Positions 1 to 6,496 of a stretch of DNA of 10,574 bases are shown in pieces. Location: contig JAJAZO010000389.1 of NCBI GenBank assembly GCA_026785745.1, positions 1 to 10,574 of the forward strand, in the 5' to 3' direction. The notes under the pieces are model-generated. The model saw only the letters and a list, made by a program, of their open reading frames with translations. It was not told where the DNA came from and made no database searches. The DNA comes from Chitinophagaceae bacterium. Its GTDB lineage: Bacteria > Bacteroidota > Bacteroidia > Chitinophagales > Chitinophagaceae. Each line of letters starts with the position of its first letter. Within the stretch, counting starts at the first letter, position 1. The position numbers were made by a program, and so were the translations under genes.

Positions 1-1968
1 AGGTTCAGTCTTACCAGTGCTAAAAGTCAATGGCACATTAGCTCCGGCCGGGCTTACTCTTATATATCCCTGCATTTCCTGGTGCAATGCTGAACAGAAG
101 TCTGTACAATACATTGGGTATACACCGGCTTTTTCTGGTGTCCATTTCAATGTTTGTGTTTCGCCAGGCATAATTAAAAGTTCCGCATTGTTGGCGCCTT
201 TTACTGCAAATCCATGAGGCACATCCCAATCCTGTTCAAGGTTAGTAACATGGAAGTAAACAGTTTCACCCAATTTTACTCCTTCAATATTATCTGGAGT
301 AAAGTGTGAACGGATAGAAGTCATGTACACATGAATCTCATTCCCTTTTCTTTCCACCCTGGCAAAATTGTCTCCTTTAGCAGCGTAGGGATTTTCATTT
401 TCTTCAATCTTGAAAATCTTCTGGCTGTTCTTCATAATCAATGAAGCAGGAATGGCTTCTGCATAGTGTGGCTCACCAATGGTAGGGAAGTCAAGAATTA
501 ATTTCATTTTTTCTCCACTGATATCGTATATCTGTGCACTTTGTGTAAGCTCCGGGCCTGTTGGCAGATAACGGGCTTTGGTTATTTTGTTATAGGCAAT
601 TACATATTTACCCCATGGTTTTTTAGTTGGTCCACCGGGAATACATAAGTGGCCAATAGAATAATACGTTGGCACACGGTCTATTACTTCAAGAGATTTT
701 ACATTCCATTTTACAATTTCTGAAGAAACAAAGAAGGAAGTATAGGCATTTCCTTTATCATCAAATTCTGTATGTAAAGGACCAAGGCCTGGTTTTTTTA
801 CTTCACCATGTAATACCGCTTCATATTTCAAAACAGGTATACCATCGTATTCTCCATCATAATTCTTTGCAGCAATTGCGGCTTGTATTTTAGTAAAAGA
901 AAATACAGGAATGGTAGCGGCCAGTTTGCCACTGCCTACAATGTATTCACCTGTAGGGTCAGTATCACAACCGTGTGGTGATTTAGGACAAGGCATAAAG
1001 TATATCATGTCTGGACAATCCTTTGGGTCAAGCATCAGTACTTCATTCATGATGGTAGAAGTGGCACTGTGTGTTTTGTCACTGTATTTATTATGTGCAT
1101 ACTTCACAGATTTTTTCACTCCCTTTCCGGCTTTGGCATATTCCTCTGCTTTCTTCCAGTTAACACACATGATAAAATCCTTATCTTTTTGCGAAGCATT
1201 TACTTCCAGTAATGTGTTTGCTTTTTCAGAATTGTAACAACTGAAGAAAAACCAGCCGGCTGATTTTCCTTTGCCTGCACGTGCAAGGTCGAAGTTGATA
1301 CCGGGTGTCAGTATCTGGAAAGCAATATTCATTTCGCCTGATGTTTTATCTATACCAATAAAACTCACCGTGCCTTTAAAATTTTCTTTGTATGAATTAA
1401 TTGGCACATCCAGTTTATCACCAATAGGAATACTGAAACGGGTACCTGCTACTACATACTCAGAATTTTCTGTAATAAAAGGAGAGGAGTGGTTACCTGC
1501 ACTGTTGGGAATTTCAATGATTTCAGCCGTGCGGAATGTTTTTAAATCTATACGGGCAATACGGGGAGTATTGTTAGCATTGCCAAAAGCCCAGCGGCCA
1601 TCATGTTCACTTCCCGTTACGGATAGTGCAATGTGGTGAAGGTCGTCACATGGTACAAAACCATGTGATGTATTCAACATCGGTTTAGTTTCTTCACTGT
1701 AACCCCACCCTTTTTCAGGGTCAACAGAGAAAACTGGAATAACACGGAATAAACGACCAGAAGGTAAACCGTACACCGACATTTGGCCGCTGAAACCACC
1801 GGATACAAAATTGTAAAACTCATCATATTTGCCCGGAGCTACATAAGCTTTTGATGCATCACCAGTAGCAGCTGAAGAAGTGCCTTTAGGTTTGCATCCC
1901 TGCATCCAAAACAAACCAACAATTACGAACTGTAGCGGAATGAATGTTTTAAGAGGATTGTGTTTCAT
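1..1968 (-). CDS. nosZ: Nitrous oxide reductase, clade II (Sec-type), 3' end cut by window edge
   Basis: This periplasmic copper enzyme reduces N2O to N2, the last step of denitrification. The ATG at 1968 opens a frame of 656 codons with no stop before the left edge. All seven CuZ histidines can be placed: H111-H112 (motif DDLHH), H160, H332 (SPHG), H399 (GPLH), H440 and H501 (GEPH). The C-terminal CuA domain has H585 and the CxxxCSxxHxxM motif with C621, C625, H629 and M632. The spacings H112-H160 and H440-H501 match those I recall for characterised NosZ. The N-terminus is a Sec-type hydrophobic signal without twin arginines, ending WMQGC (C25), which could be a lipoprotein cleavage site. 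Sec export and overall sequence character place it in clade II. It follows the cytochrome c gene by 58 bp with no FNR-like box between them, so the two are probably co-transcribed. The missing C-terminus is probably only a few residues. Accessory nos genes are expected to the left but are not visible. Confidence 0.97.
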   Translation of the reverse strand, partial: MKHNPLKTFIPLQFVIVGLFWMQGCKPKGTSSAATGDASKAYVAPGKYDEFYNFVSGGFSGQMSVYGLPSGRLFRVIPVFSVDPEKGWGYSEETKPMLNTSHGFVPCDDLHHIALSVTGSEHDGRWAFGNANNTPRIARIDLKTFRTAEIIEIPNSAGNHSSPFITENSEYVVAGTRFSIPIGDKLDVPINSYKENFKGTVSFIGIDKTSGEMNIAFQILTPGINFDLARAGKGKSAGWFFFSCYNSEKANTLLEVNASQKDKDFIMCVNWKKAEEYAKAGKGVKKSVKYAHNKYSDKTHSATSTIMNEVLMLDPKDCPDMIYFMPCPKSPHGCDTDPTGEYIVGSGKLAATIPVFSFTKIQAAIAAKNYDGEYDGIPVLKYEAVLHGEVKKPGLGPLHTEFDDKGNAYTSFFVSSEIVKWNVKSLEVIDRVPTYYSIGHLCIPGGPTKKPWGKYVIAYNKITKARYLPTGPELTQSAQIYDISGEKMKLILDFPTIGEPHYAEAIPASLIMKNSQKIFKIEENENPYAAKGDNFARVERKGNEIHVYMTSIRSHFTPDNIEGVKLGETVYFHVTNLEQDWDVPHGFAVKGANNAELLIMPGETQTLKWTPEKAGVYPMYCTDFCSALHQEMQGYIRVSPAGANVPLTFSTGKTEP

Positions 1969-2026
1969 AATAAAAATTTAGCAGTTAAAAAATTGTTCGT
2001 TATTAGATTGGCTTTTGTTTCAGTCA

Positions 2027-2503
2027 TTATTTTTCTCCGTCATTACTTCTCATAAACTCGATTAGCTTACGGGATTCTTCCTGAGTAATATTTTGATTTG
2101 GCATTCTAACTAAACACAATTCAAGAAGTTTCTGTGCTTCGGCATCGGTTTCCAGCATCATCTCCACATTTGTAATCATATTAGTAATCCAGGTGGGAGT
2201 CCTTTTTTTGGTAACACCCTTCCATCCCGGACCTACCAGTTTTTCTTCAGTTAGCCGGTGGCAGGATTGGCATTTGAGTTCATACATTCCTTTACCAGCA
2301 GTTACCCATTCTGCATTCAGAGGGTTGGTAAAAGCGATTTCACCTTCTTTCACTTCAGTTCCATGTGTTTCAGGTTTGTCTTTACTCAATTCCTGAATAT
2401 CTACAGGTTTTTCGTCTTTTTTTACGCCTTCGCTTCCACAAGAAGCAAGCAAGCCAATACCGGCAATAATGGCACCGGAGGAAATAAGTTTGGAGAGTTT
2501 CAT
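2027..2503 (-). CDS. Lipoprotein mono-heme cytochrome c, probable electron donor to NosZ
   Basis: The product has 158 residues. It starts with a lipoprotein signal (hydrophobic stretch 7-20, lipobox LASC with C22), then a charged linker at about 25-65, then a class I cytochrome c domain. The heme-binding motif is CQSCH at 78-82, and M134 in VRMPNQ is the likely axial methionine. It should sit in the periplasm, anchored to a membrane by its lipid. Small c-type cytochromes next to clade II nosZ genes are common and are thought to pass electrons to the reductase. Here the gene is first in the transcript, directly upstream of nosZ. It has its own promoter with an FNR-like box (2555-2597). Its role as the NosZ donor is inferred from position and not shown by any motif. 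Confidence 0.93.
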   Translation of the reverse strand: MKLSKLISSGAIIAGIGLLASCGSEGVKKDEKPVDIQELSKDKPETHGTEVKEGEIAFTNPLNAEWVTAGKGMYELKCQSCHRLTEEKLVGPGWKGVTKKRTPTWITNMITNVEMMLETDAEAQKLLELCLVRMPNQNITQEESRKLIEFMRSNDGEK

Positions 2504-2554
2504 TGTTTATTTTTTGTTGGTGAAGAATAAAAGACATCAAGGTCTTTAATGAGT

Positions 2555-2597
2555 CAAAAGTATTTATGTGTTTTTTTGCCAGACATGACAATCATCA
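2555..2597 (-). promoter_or_regulatory. Promoter of cytochrome c-nosZ with FNR-like box
   Basis: Read on the minus strand, an FNR-like box TTGAT-GATT-GTCA (core at 2586-2597, centre 2591.5) lies upstream of a perfect Bacteroidota -7 box TACTTTTG (2562 down to 2555). The centre-to-box distance is 29.5 bp, the same as at four other promoters here. Transcription would start near 2550, giving a leader of roughly 45 nt. The TTGAT/GTCA form resembles sites described for NNR/DNR/FNR-type denitrification activators. Confidence 0.72.
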
Positions 2598-2607
2598 AAG
2601 ACGGGAA

Positions 2608-2650
2608 TGATGTTTATCAGCATATCAGAAAATCCGGGCTGATACTTTTG
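2608..2650 (+). promoter_or_regulatory. Promoter of the Rrf2 gene with FNR-like box
   Basis: TGAT-GTTT-ATCA at 2608-2619 (centre 2613.5) is followed by the -7 box TACTTTTG at 2643-2650, again 29.5 bp from centre to first base. The ATG at 2662 is only 12 bases past the box, so the leader would be very short. The box centre lies 22 bp from that of the divergent cytochrome c promoter, about two helical turns. Confidence 0.72.
2623..2644. promoter_or_regulatory. Inverted repeat in the rrf2 promoter spacer, possible operator
   Basis: TATCAG (2623-2628) and CTGATA (2639-2644) form perfect 6-bp arms around a 10-bp spacer. A further direct copy of TATCAG lies at 2615-2620, inside the FNR-like box. 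The repeat covers the spacer and the first two bases of the -7 box, where a bound repressor would block RNA polymerase. Autorepression by the Rrf2 protein is one reading. Extra half-sites for the FNR-like activator are another, because the arms share its CTGAT/ATCAG core. Confidence 0.4.
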
Positions 2651-2661
2651 TTTTTATTTAT

Positions 2662-3102
2662 ATGGTATTCTCAAAAACATTTGGCTATGCTTTGCGGGGT
2701 GTGTTGTATGTGGCTTTGACTAACGAAGTGAAACCCAGAGTGCAGTTAGAAGAAATCGCAATTCAACTTAGTGTGCCACGGCATTTCCTGGGGAAAGTGA
2801 TGAAGAAACTGGTAAAGGAAGGAGTCCTTATTTCGATAAAAGGACCCTATGGCGGATTTTCTGTAAATGAAACAACTCTGCAAATACCTTTATTACGACT
2901 GATTGAGATAACAGGGGAGCCAGAGGAATTCGGCTCCTGTGTATTACGGTTGCGGAAATGTAATGCTCAAAACCCATGTCCAATGCATCGGCAAATTGAA
3001 ACGTTAAGGAGGCAATGGCAATCATTATTAGCCTCTACCAAAATTGGTGATTTATTAAGAAAAGACCAACCCGATTTTATTAAAAGTATTGCTACTCTCT
3101 AA
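2662..3102 (+). CDS. Rrf2-family transcriptional regulator with three cysteines (NsrR/IscR-like)
   Basis: The protein has 146 residues, a normal length for Rrf2 regulators. A winged helix occupies about 1-80: helices around LEEIAIQLSVPRHFLGKVMK, then the wing KGPYGGF at 60-66. Next comes a dimerisation helix and a C-terminal cysteine cluster C93, C100, C106 (C-x6-C-x5-C). That cluster closely matches the [Fe-S]-binding triad of NsrR and IscR, so the protein probably senses NO or iron-sulfur status. The context supports an NO-sensing role: it is divergent from cytochrome c-nosZ and 84 bp upstream of a RIC-type repair gene. I do not assign nsrR because the triad alone does not separate NsrR from other Fe-S Rrf2 proteins. 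The start is fixed by the preceding -7 box. A possible autoregulatory operator lies at 2623-2644. Confidence 0.9.
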   Translation: MVFSKTFGYALRGVLYVALTNEVKPRVQLEEIAIQLSVPRHFLGKVMKKLVKEGVLISIKGPYGGFSVNETTLQIPLLRLIEITGEPEEFGSCVLRLRKCNAQNPCPMHRQIETLRRQWQSLLASTKIGDLLRKDQPDFIKSIATL

Positions 3103-3118
3103 TTTTTAACAGTGGGGG

Positions 3119-3161
3119 TGATATTAATCATGCTTTTTAAATAAGGGAATCTTTTATTTTG
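3119..3161 (+). promoter_or_regulatory. Promoter of the RIC gene with FNR-like box
   Basis: TGAT-ATTA-ATCA at 3119-3130 (centre 3124.5) precedes TTATTTTG at 3154-3161, which differs from TAnnTTTG at one position. The spacing is 29.5 bp. The start codon at 3187 lies 26 bases after the -7 box. The gene therefore appears to have its own promoter, not only read-through from rrf2. Confidence 0.65.
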
Positions 3162-3186
3162 ATTTTAATAAACAAGGATTACTATT

Positions 3187-3936
3187 ATGTTTTTAAAAAC
3201 TGTAGAGATAAATAATAAATCGTTAGTAGCCTATATCGTGGCACAGGATTACCGTACTGCCGATGTTTTTCGCCGTCATGGTATCGGGTATTGCTGTGGG
3301 GGTAATTGGCCAGTGGATATTGCTTGCCAGATGCAGGGTGTGGATGCTGATAAAGTGCAGGCAGAACTGGAAGCAGCCGTCAGGACTATTCATGTATCAA
3401 ACCAACTTGATTTTGCAGACTGGGATATTGATTTTCTGATAAATTACCTGATTAACATTCACCATCGTTATATTAAAAAGGCACTACCGGAAACACAACA
3501 ATTGTTAAATGACTTTGCAAGGGAGCATATCAAAAAATTTCCTTACCTCGAAGAATTAGAAAAGCAGTTTGATTTATTAGTAAAGCAACTGCTGCCTTCT
3601 GTAAAGCAGGAAGAAGAAATAATATTCCCCTACATCCGGCAGGTTGCCTATGCTCATAAACATAAAGAACCACATGCGGCACTGTTTATCCGTACACTGC
3701 GCAAGCCTGTAGAGAAAACAATATATAAAGGGCATGAAACCGTTACAGATATTATCCTGTCTATCCGGAAACTGACTAATACATATAATACACCTGATAA
3801 TGTGTGTATCAATCACAAAGTGGTAATCGCTAAACTGAAAGAACTGGACAACGATTTAATGCAGCATTTGTACCTGGAGCAATCTGTGCTGTTTCCCCGT
3901 GCAATGGCTATCGAAAAAGAAATACTGGATATATAA
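3187..3936 (+). CDS. RIC/ScdA/YtfE-type di-iron iron-sulfur cluster repair protein, one metal ligand replaced
   Basis: This is a cytoplasmic di-iron protein of the family that repairs iron-sulfur clusters after nitrosative or oxidative damage. It has 249 residues. An N-terminal ScdA_N domain (about 5-65) carries the CCGG motif at 36-39, and a hemerythrin-like four-helix domain covers about 80-245. Aligned by motif with E. coli YtfE, five of six iron ligands are present: H93, E142, H183, H227 and E231. The expected histidine of the HMxxEE motif is replaced: S138 in PSVKQEEE. The nucleotides (tct at that codon) are clear. H114, H157, H159 or H163 might substitute, or the site may be altered. 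The gene follows an Rrf2 gene, and its own promoter has an FNR-like box, as expected for a nitrosative-stress gene. It converges on the universal stress gene with 45 bp between stops and no clear terminator. Confidence 0.92.
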   Translation: MFLKTVEINNKSLVAYIVAQDYRTADVFRRHGIGYCCGGNWPVDIACQMQGVDADKVQAELEAAVRTIHVSNQLDFADWDIDFLINYLINIHHRYIKKALPETQQLLNDFAREHIKKFPYLEELEKQFDLLVKQLLPSVKQEEEIIFPYIRQVAYAHKHKEPHAALFIRTLRKPVEKTIYKGHETVTDIILSIRKLTNTYNTPDNVCINHKVVIAKLKELDNDLMQHLYLEQSVLFPRAMAIEKEILDI

Positions 3937-3981
3937 CCTGCAAACGTCGTTCCTGCCGCATTACAACTGGTTACTGTTTTT

Positions 3982-4812
3982 CTATTCATGCACACACATT
4001 ACCGGGATATGTGATTGGAATACCAGCTGTTTGGTACTGCTTGGTTTAAATATACCATCTAATAACTTGTGTTTTTTAGGTATAGCTATTACGAGGTCAA
4101 GGTTATTGGTTTCTGCAAACTGGTTAATTCCATCTTCAGTATCAGCATTATTAATGAAATGGTACGTTGGTTTTTCCTCTTCCAGCAAATTATGCAATAA
4201 GAAAGATTGTTGCGGTGTATCAGGCCTGAAATGCTTTCCCTTGTAGTCAACGTTTAGTATATGTAGCTCGGCTTTGAATTCTTTCACCATTTGTTTGATG
4301 AAATGAACCGGGGTTGTTTCCAGGACCTGCCTGAAATCACAGGCAAAGCCTATTTTTTTAATACCTTTTCCATATTCTTTTCCTGGGGGTACACATATTA
4401 CAGGCCAGGTAAGATGACGAATAGCAGTAAGGGTAGTGCTCCCAAAGATAATTTTTTCTACGGCATTTTTGCCTTTTGCTCCCATCACAACTGCGAAAGG
4501 CTGAATGTTTTTGCATAATTCCTCCAGTTCATCCACTATGTTTCCCATTATAGCTTCTGTTTTCACTATTATTTTGCCGGATGTGATATGGTCAATCTTT
4601 GCCTTTAAATCCTCCAATTGTGTTTCGCTGCCCTTTTTCAATTCTTCCACAGAGAGCAGCATCACCGGCGCATCACCGGAATATGCAACAGGGATGTTGT
4701 AAACATTAACTAATAAAATATCTGCGGTAATTGCCAGAGCCATATCAACTGCAAAATTTGTGGCGTTAGTTGATACCGGCGAAAAATCGATTGGAACAAT
4801 AATTGTTTTCAT
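3982..4812 (-). CDS. Tandem universal stress protein (two UspA domains)
   Basis: The cytoplasmic protein has 276 residues and two Usp folds, roughly 1-142 and 150-276. The first begins with the typical strand MKTIIVPIDFSP and holds the ATP-binding motif G-2x-G-9x-G(S/T): G111, G114, G124-S125. The second domain lacks that motif, which is common in tandem Usp proteins, so only one nucleotide site is likely. Usp proteins accumulate under energy or oxygen limitation, but the molecular role is not determined here. The gene has a promoter with an FNR-like box (4829-4871), placing it in the same putative regulon as nosZ. Confidence 0.92.
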   Translation of the reverse strand: MKTIIVPIDFSPVSTNATNFAVDMALAITADILLVNVYNIPVAYSGDAPVMLLSVEELKKGSETQLEDLKAKIDHITSGKIIVKTEAIMGNIVDELEELCKNIQPFAVVMGAKGKNAVEKIIFGSTTLTAIRHLTWPVICVPPGKEYGKGIKKIGFACDFRQVLETTPVHFIKQMVKEFKAELHILNVDYKGKHFRPDTPQQSFLLHNLLEEEKPTYHFINNADTEDGINQFAETNNLDLVIAIPKKHKLLDGIFKPSSTKQLVFQSHIPVMCVHE

Positions 4813-4828
4813 AATTATAAGTTTGAAA

Positions 4829-4871
4829 TAAAGCTATAAAGTCAATACCCCAATTTGGATGATGATGGTCA
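4829..4871 (-). promoter_or_regulatory. Promoter of the universal stress protein gene with FNR-like box
   Basis: On the minus strand TGAC-CATC-ATCA (4871 down to 4860, centre 4865.5) precedes the -7-like box TAGCTTTA (4836 down to 4829), which matches TAnnTTTG at seven of eight positions. The spacing is 29.5 bp. The ATG at 4812 lies 17 bases after the box. Confidence 0.65.
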
Positions 4872-4937
4872 GCCTGCCAGCTGATTATTACTTTGCCAAA
4901 AAGGATGCCGTAACAGTTTGAAAGTCATTTACTGATC

Positions 4938-4980
4938 TGATTTGTATCAGTCTATTGCTTTTTGCCGGTAAATATATTTA
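4938..4980 (+). promoter_or_regulatory. Promoter of the DUF2892 gene (possibly also kinase-regulator) with FNR-like box
   Basis: The cleanest box in the window is CTGAT-TTGT-ATCAG (4937-4950, core 4938-4949, centre 4943.5), with perfect 5-bp arms. TATATTTA at 4973-4980 is a seven-of-eight match to TAnnTTTG. The spacing is again 29.5 bp. The ATG at 5000 follows the box by 20 bases. Confidence 0.68.
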
Positions 4981-4999
4981 CAATATAAAATATAAGTAT

Positions 5000-5212
5000 A
5001 TGAAACACAATATGGGTAATGCAGACCGAATCATCAGAGTGTTGATTGCTGTGCTAATCGCCGTTCTTTATTTTACAAATACTGTTAGCGGTACTTTGGG
5101 GTACGTATTACTGGCAGTTGGGGCAATTTTTCTACTAACCAGTCTGGTGGGTTCCTGTCCACTATATTCTTTGTTTGGTATTACTACTTGTAAAGCCAAA
5201 AGATTGCAATAA
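5000..5212 (+). CDS. Small DUF2892 (YgaP-like) inner-membrane protein
   Basis: The protein has 70 residues. The N-terminal motif NMGNADRIIRV (4-14) is followed by two hydrophobic segments (about 13-25 and 32-50), then the signature GSCPLYSLFGITTC (52-65). This is the DUF2892 family, related to the membrane part of YgaP, and its function is not established. An upstream ATG at 4955 is in frame, but it overlaps the predicted -7 box and the extra residues do not resemble the family, so 5000 is preferred. The gene has an FNR-like promoter and lies 50 bp before the sensor kinase, so it may lead a three-gene operon. Confidence 0.88.
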   Translation: MKHNMGNADRIIRVLIAVLIAVLYFTNTVSGTLGYVLLAVGAIFLLTSLVGSCPLYSLFGITTCKAKRLQ

Positions 5213-5241
5213 TGTTTAGGGCAGGTATTATTGTTTATTTT
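5207..5241 (+). terminator. Weak AT-rich hairpin with T-rich tail between DUF2892 and kinase genes
   Basis: CAATAAT (5207-5213) pairs with ATTATTG (5227-5233) around a 13-nt loop and is followed by TTTATTTT. The stem has only one GC pair, so at best it is a leaky terminator. It would let part of the DUF2892 transcript continue into the kinase-regulator pair. Confidence 0.25.
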
Positions 5242-5262
5242 CGGGTATAAAAAATTATCAGT

Positions 5263-6489
5263 ATGCTCGATCAGGCACACATTACCTCCCTTTTTGAAAA
5301 CGCAACAGAAGGAATTATTCTTACCAACGGGGTTGGAAATATTGTTATGGCAAATCCTGCCGTAGAACGTATGTTTGATTATTCGAAAGATGAACTAAAC
5401 GGTAAACCTATTGAAATATTAATACCTGACAAATTCAAACCTCATCATCATCAACTTAGGGATGGCTTTTATCATAAACCTTCTAACAGGATAATGGGAC
5501 AGGGCCGGGACCTTAACGGACGAAAAAAAGGTGGCTCAGATATGCCCGTGGAAGTAAGTTTGAGTCACTACCAAAGAGATGGCGAATTATTTGTTATTGC
5601 ATTTATCGTTGATATTACCCAGAGAAAAAAGATTGAAGGTAGTATGCTGAAACAAAAAGAAGAGCTGGAAAAAATTACTGATAAAATACGACAGCTTAAT
5701 GCCGACCTCGAAGTAAAAGTGGAAGAACGGACATTGATTTTAAAAGAAGCATTGCAAAAGCTGGAAGAATCGCAGCAGGAACTTAGTGAGGCGTTAGATA
5801 AGGAAAAGCAATTGAATGAAATTAAAAGCCGGTTTGTATCAATGGCTTCGCATGAGTTTCGTACACCACTTACGACCGTGCTTTCATCAGCTTCATTACT
5901 GTCGAAATATACAGGAGAAGATGACCAGGAAAAAAGGGACAAGCATATCCTGCGGATTAAAAATTCAGTTAATAATCTTAATGATATTCTCGAAGACTTT
6001 CTCTCCCTCGGTAAATTGAACGAGGGTAAAATAGATAAGCGAATCGAGCAGGTAAATTTGAAAGATATATTAACAGATACGATAGATGAAATGAAGGCAA
6101 TTACTAAAAAAGGACAGCAGATTTTACTCAATTGCAGTGGAGATTATTTTGCTTTTACGGATAAGAAGCTATTCCGGAATATTCTTATCAATCTTATCAG
6201 CAACGCCATTAAGTTTTCTGAGGAAGGAAAGACAATATCCGTTGCAGGTAAACTATTGGATAGTAAAGCGATAATTGCCGTCAGAGATGAGGGTATTGGC
6301 ATTTCAGAAGAAGACCAACAACATCTTTTTTCCAGTTTCTTTCGTGGAGCTAATGCCACTAATATTCAGGGAACCGGTCTTGGATTACACATTGTAAAAC
6401 GATATGTTGACCTGCTGGGGGGAGAATTAGTATTACAAAGCGAATTAAATAAGGGAACAACCATTAATTTTATTATTCCAATAAACTGA
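5263..6489 (+). CDS. Soluble PAS-domain sensor histidine kinase (FixL-like PAS)
   Basis: The protein has 408 residues and no membrane segment, so it senses something in the cytoplasm. Domains in order: PAS (about 5-120), a long coiled coil rich in E, K and Q (125-188), HisKA with the H-box SMASHEFRTPL (phosphorylated H197), and HATPase_c with an N-box around N314, G1 DEGIG (342-346) and G2 GTGLGL (370-375). From residue 53 to 82 the PAS domain aligns without gaps with FixL as I recall it: H62 falls on the FixL heme-ligand histidine and R76-I-M-G on the FixL R-I-I-G switch segment. Similar motifs also occur in PAS domains not known to bind heme, so heme binding is only a possibility. The partner gene begins 7 bp downstream. 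No FNR-like box precedes this gene, so expression may come from the DUF2892 promoter or an unrecognised one. Confidence 0.93.
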   Translation: MLDQAHITSLFENATEGIILTNGVGNIVMANPAVERMFDYSKDELNGKPIEILIPDKFKPHHHQLRDGFYHKPSNRIMGQGRDLNGRKKGGSDMPVEVSLSHYQRDGELFVIAFIVDITQRKKIEGSMLKQKEELEKITDKIRQLNADLEVKVEERTLILKEALQKLEESQQELSEALDKEKQLNEIKSRFVSMASHEFRTPLTTVLSSASLLSKYTGEDDQEKRDKHILRIKNSVNNLNDILEDFLSLGKLNEGKIDKRIEQVNLKDILTDTIDEMKAITKKGQQILLNCSGDYFAFTDKKLFRNILINLISNAIKFSEEGKTISVAGKLLDSKAIIAVRDEGIGISEEDQQHLFSSFFRGANATNIQGTGLGLHIVKRYVDLLGGELVLQSELNKGTTINFIIPIN

Positions 6490-6496
6490 TAGTAGT

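Noticed and set aside
669..1639. Three plus-strand open frames across the left region
   Set aside because: They are antisense to the continuous nosZ frame, which carries all copper ligands. None resembles a known protein.
2576..2591. Imperfect palindrome TTGCCAGACATGACAA near the cytochrome c promoter, first taken as the activator site
   Set aside because: Only five of eight base pairs are symmetric, and it sits closer to the -7 box than the others. The overlapping TTGAT-GATT-GTCA box fits both the shared pattern and the exact 29.5-bp spacing.
5568..6131. 187-codon open frame antisense to the histidine kinase gene
   Set aside because: Its product is serine- and cysteine-rich, as expected for the antisense of an AT-rich coding sequence. 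It lies entirely inside a gene with complete kinase motifs.
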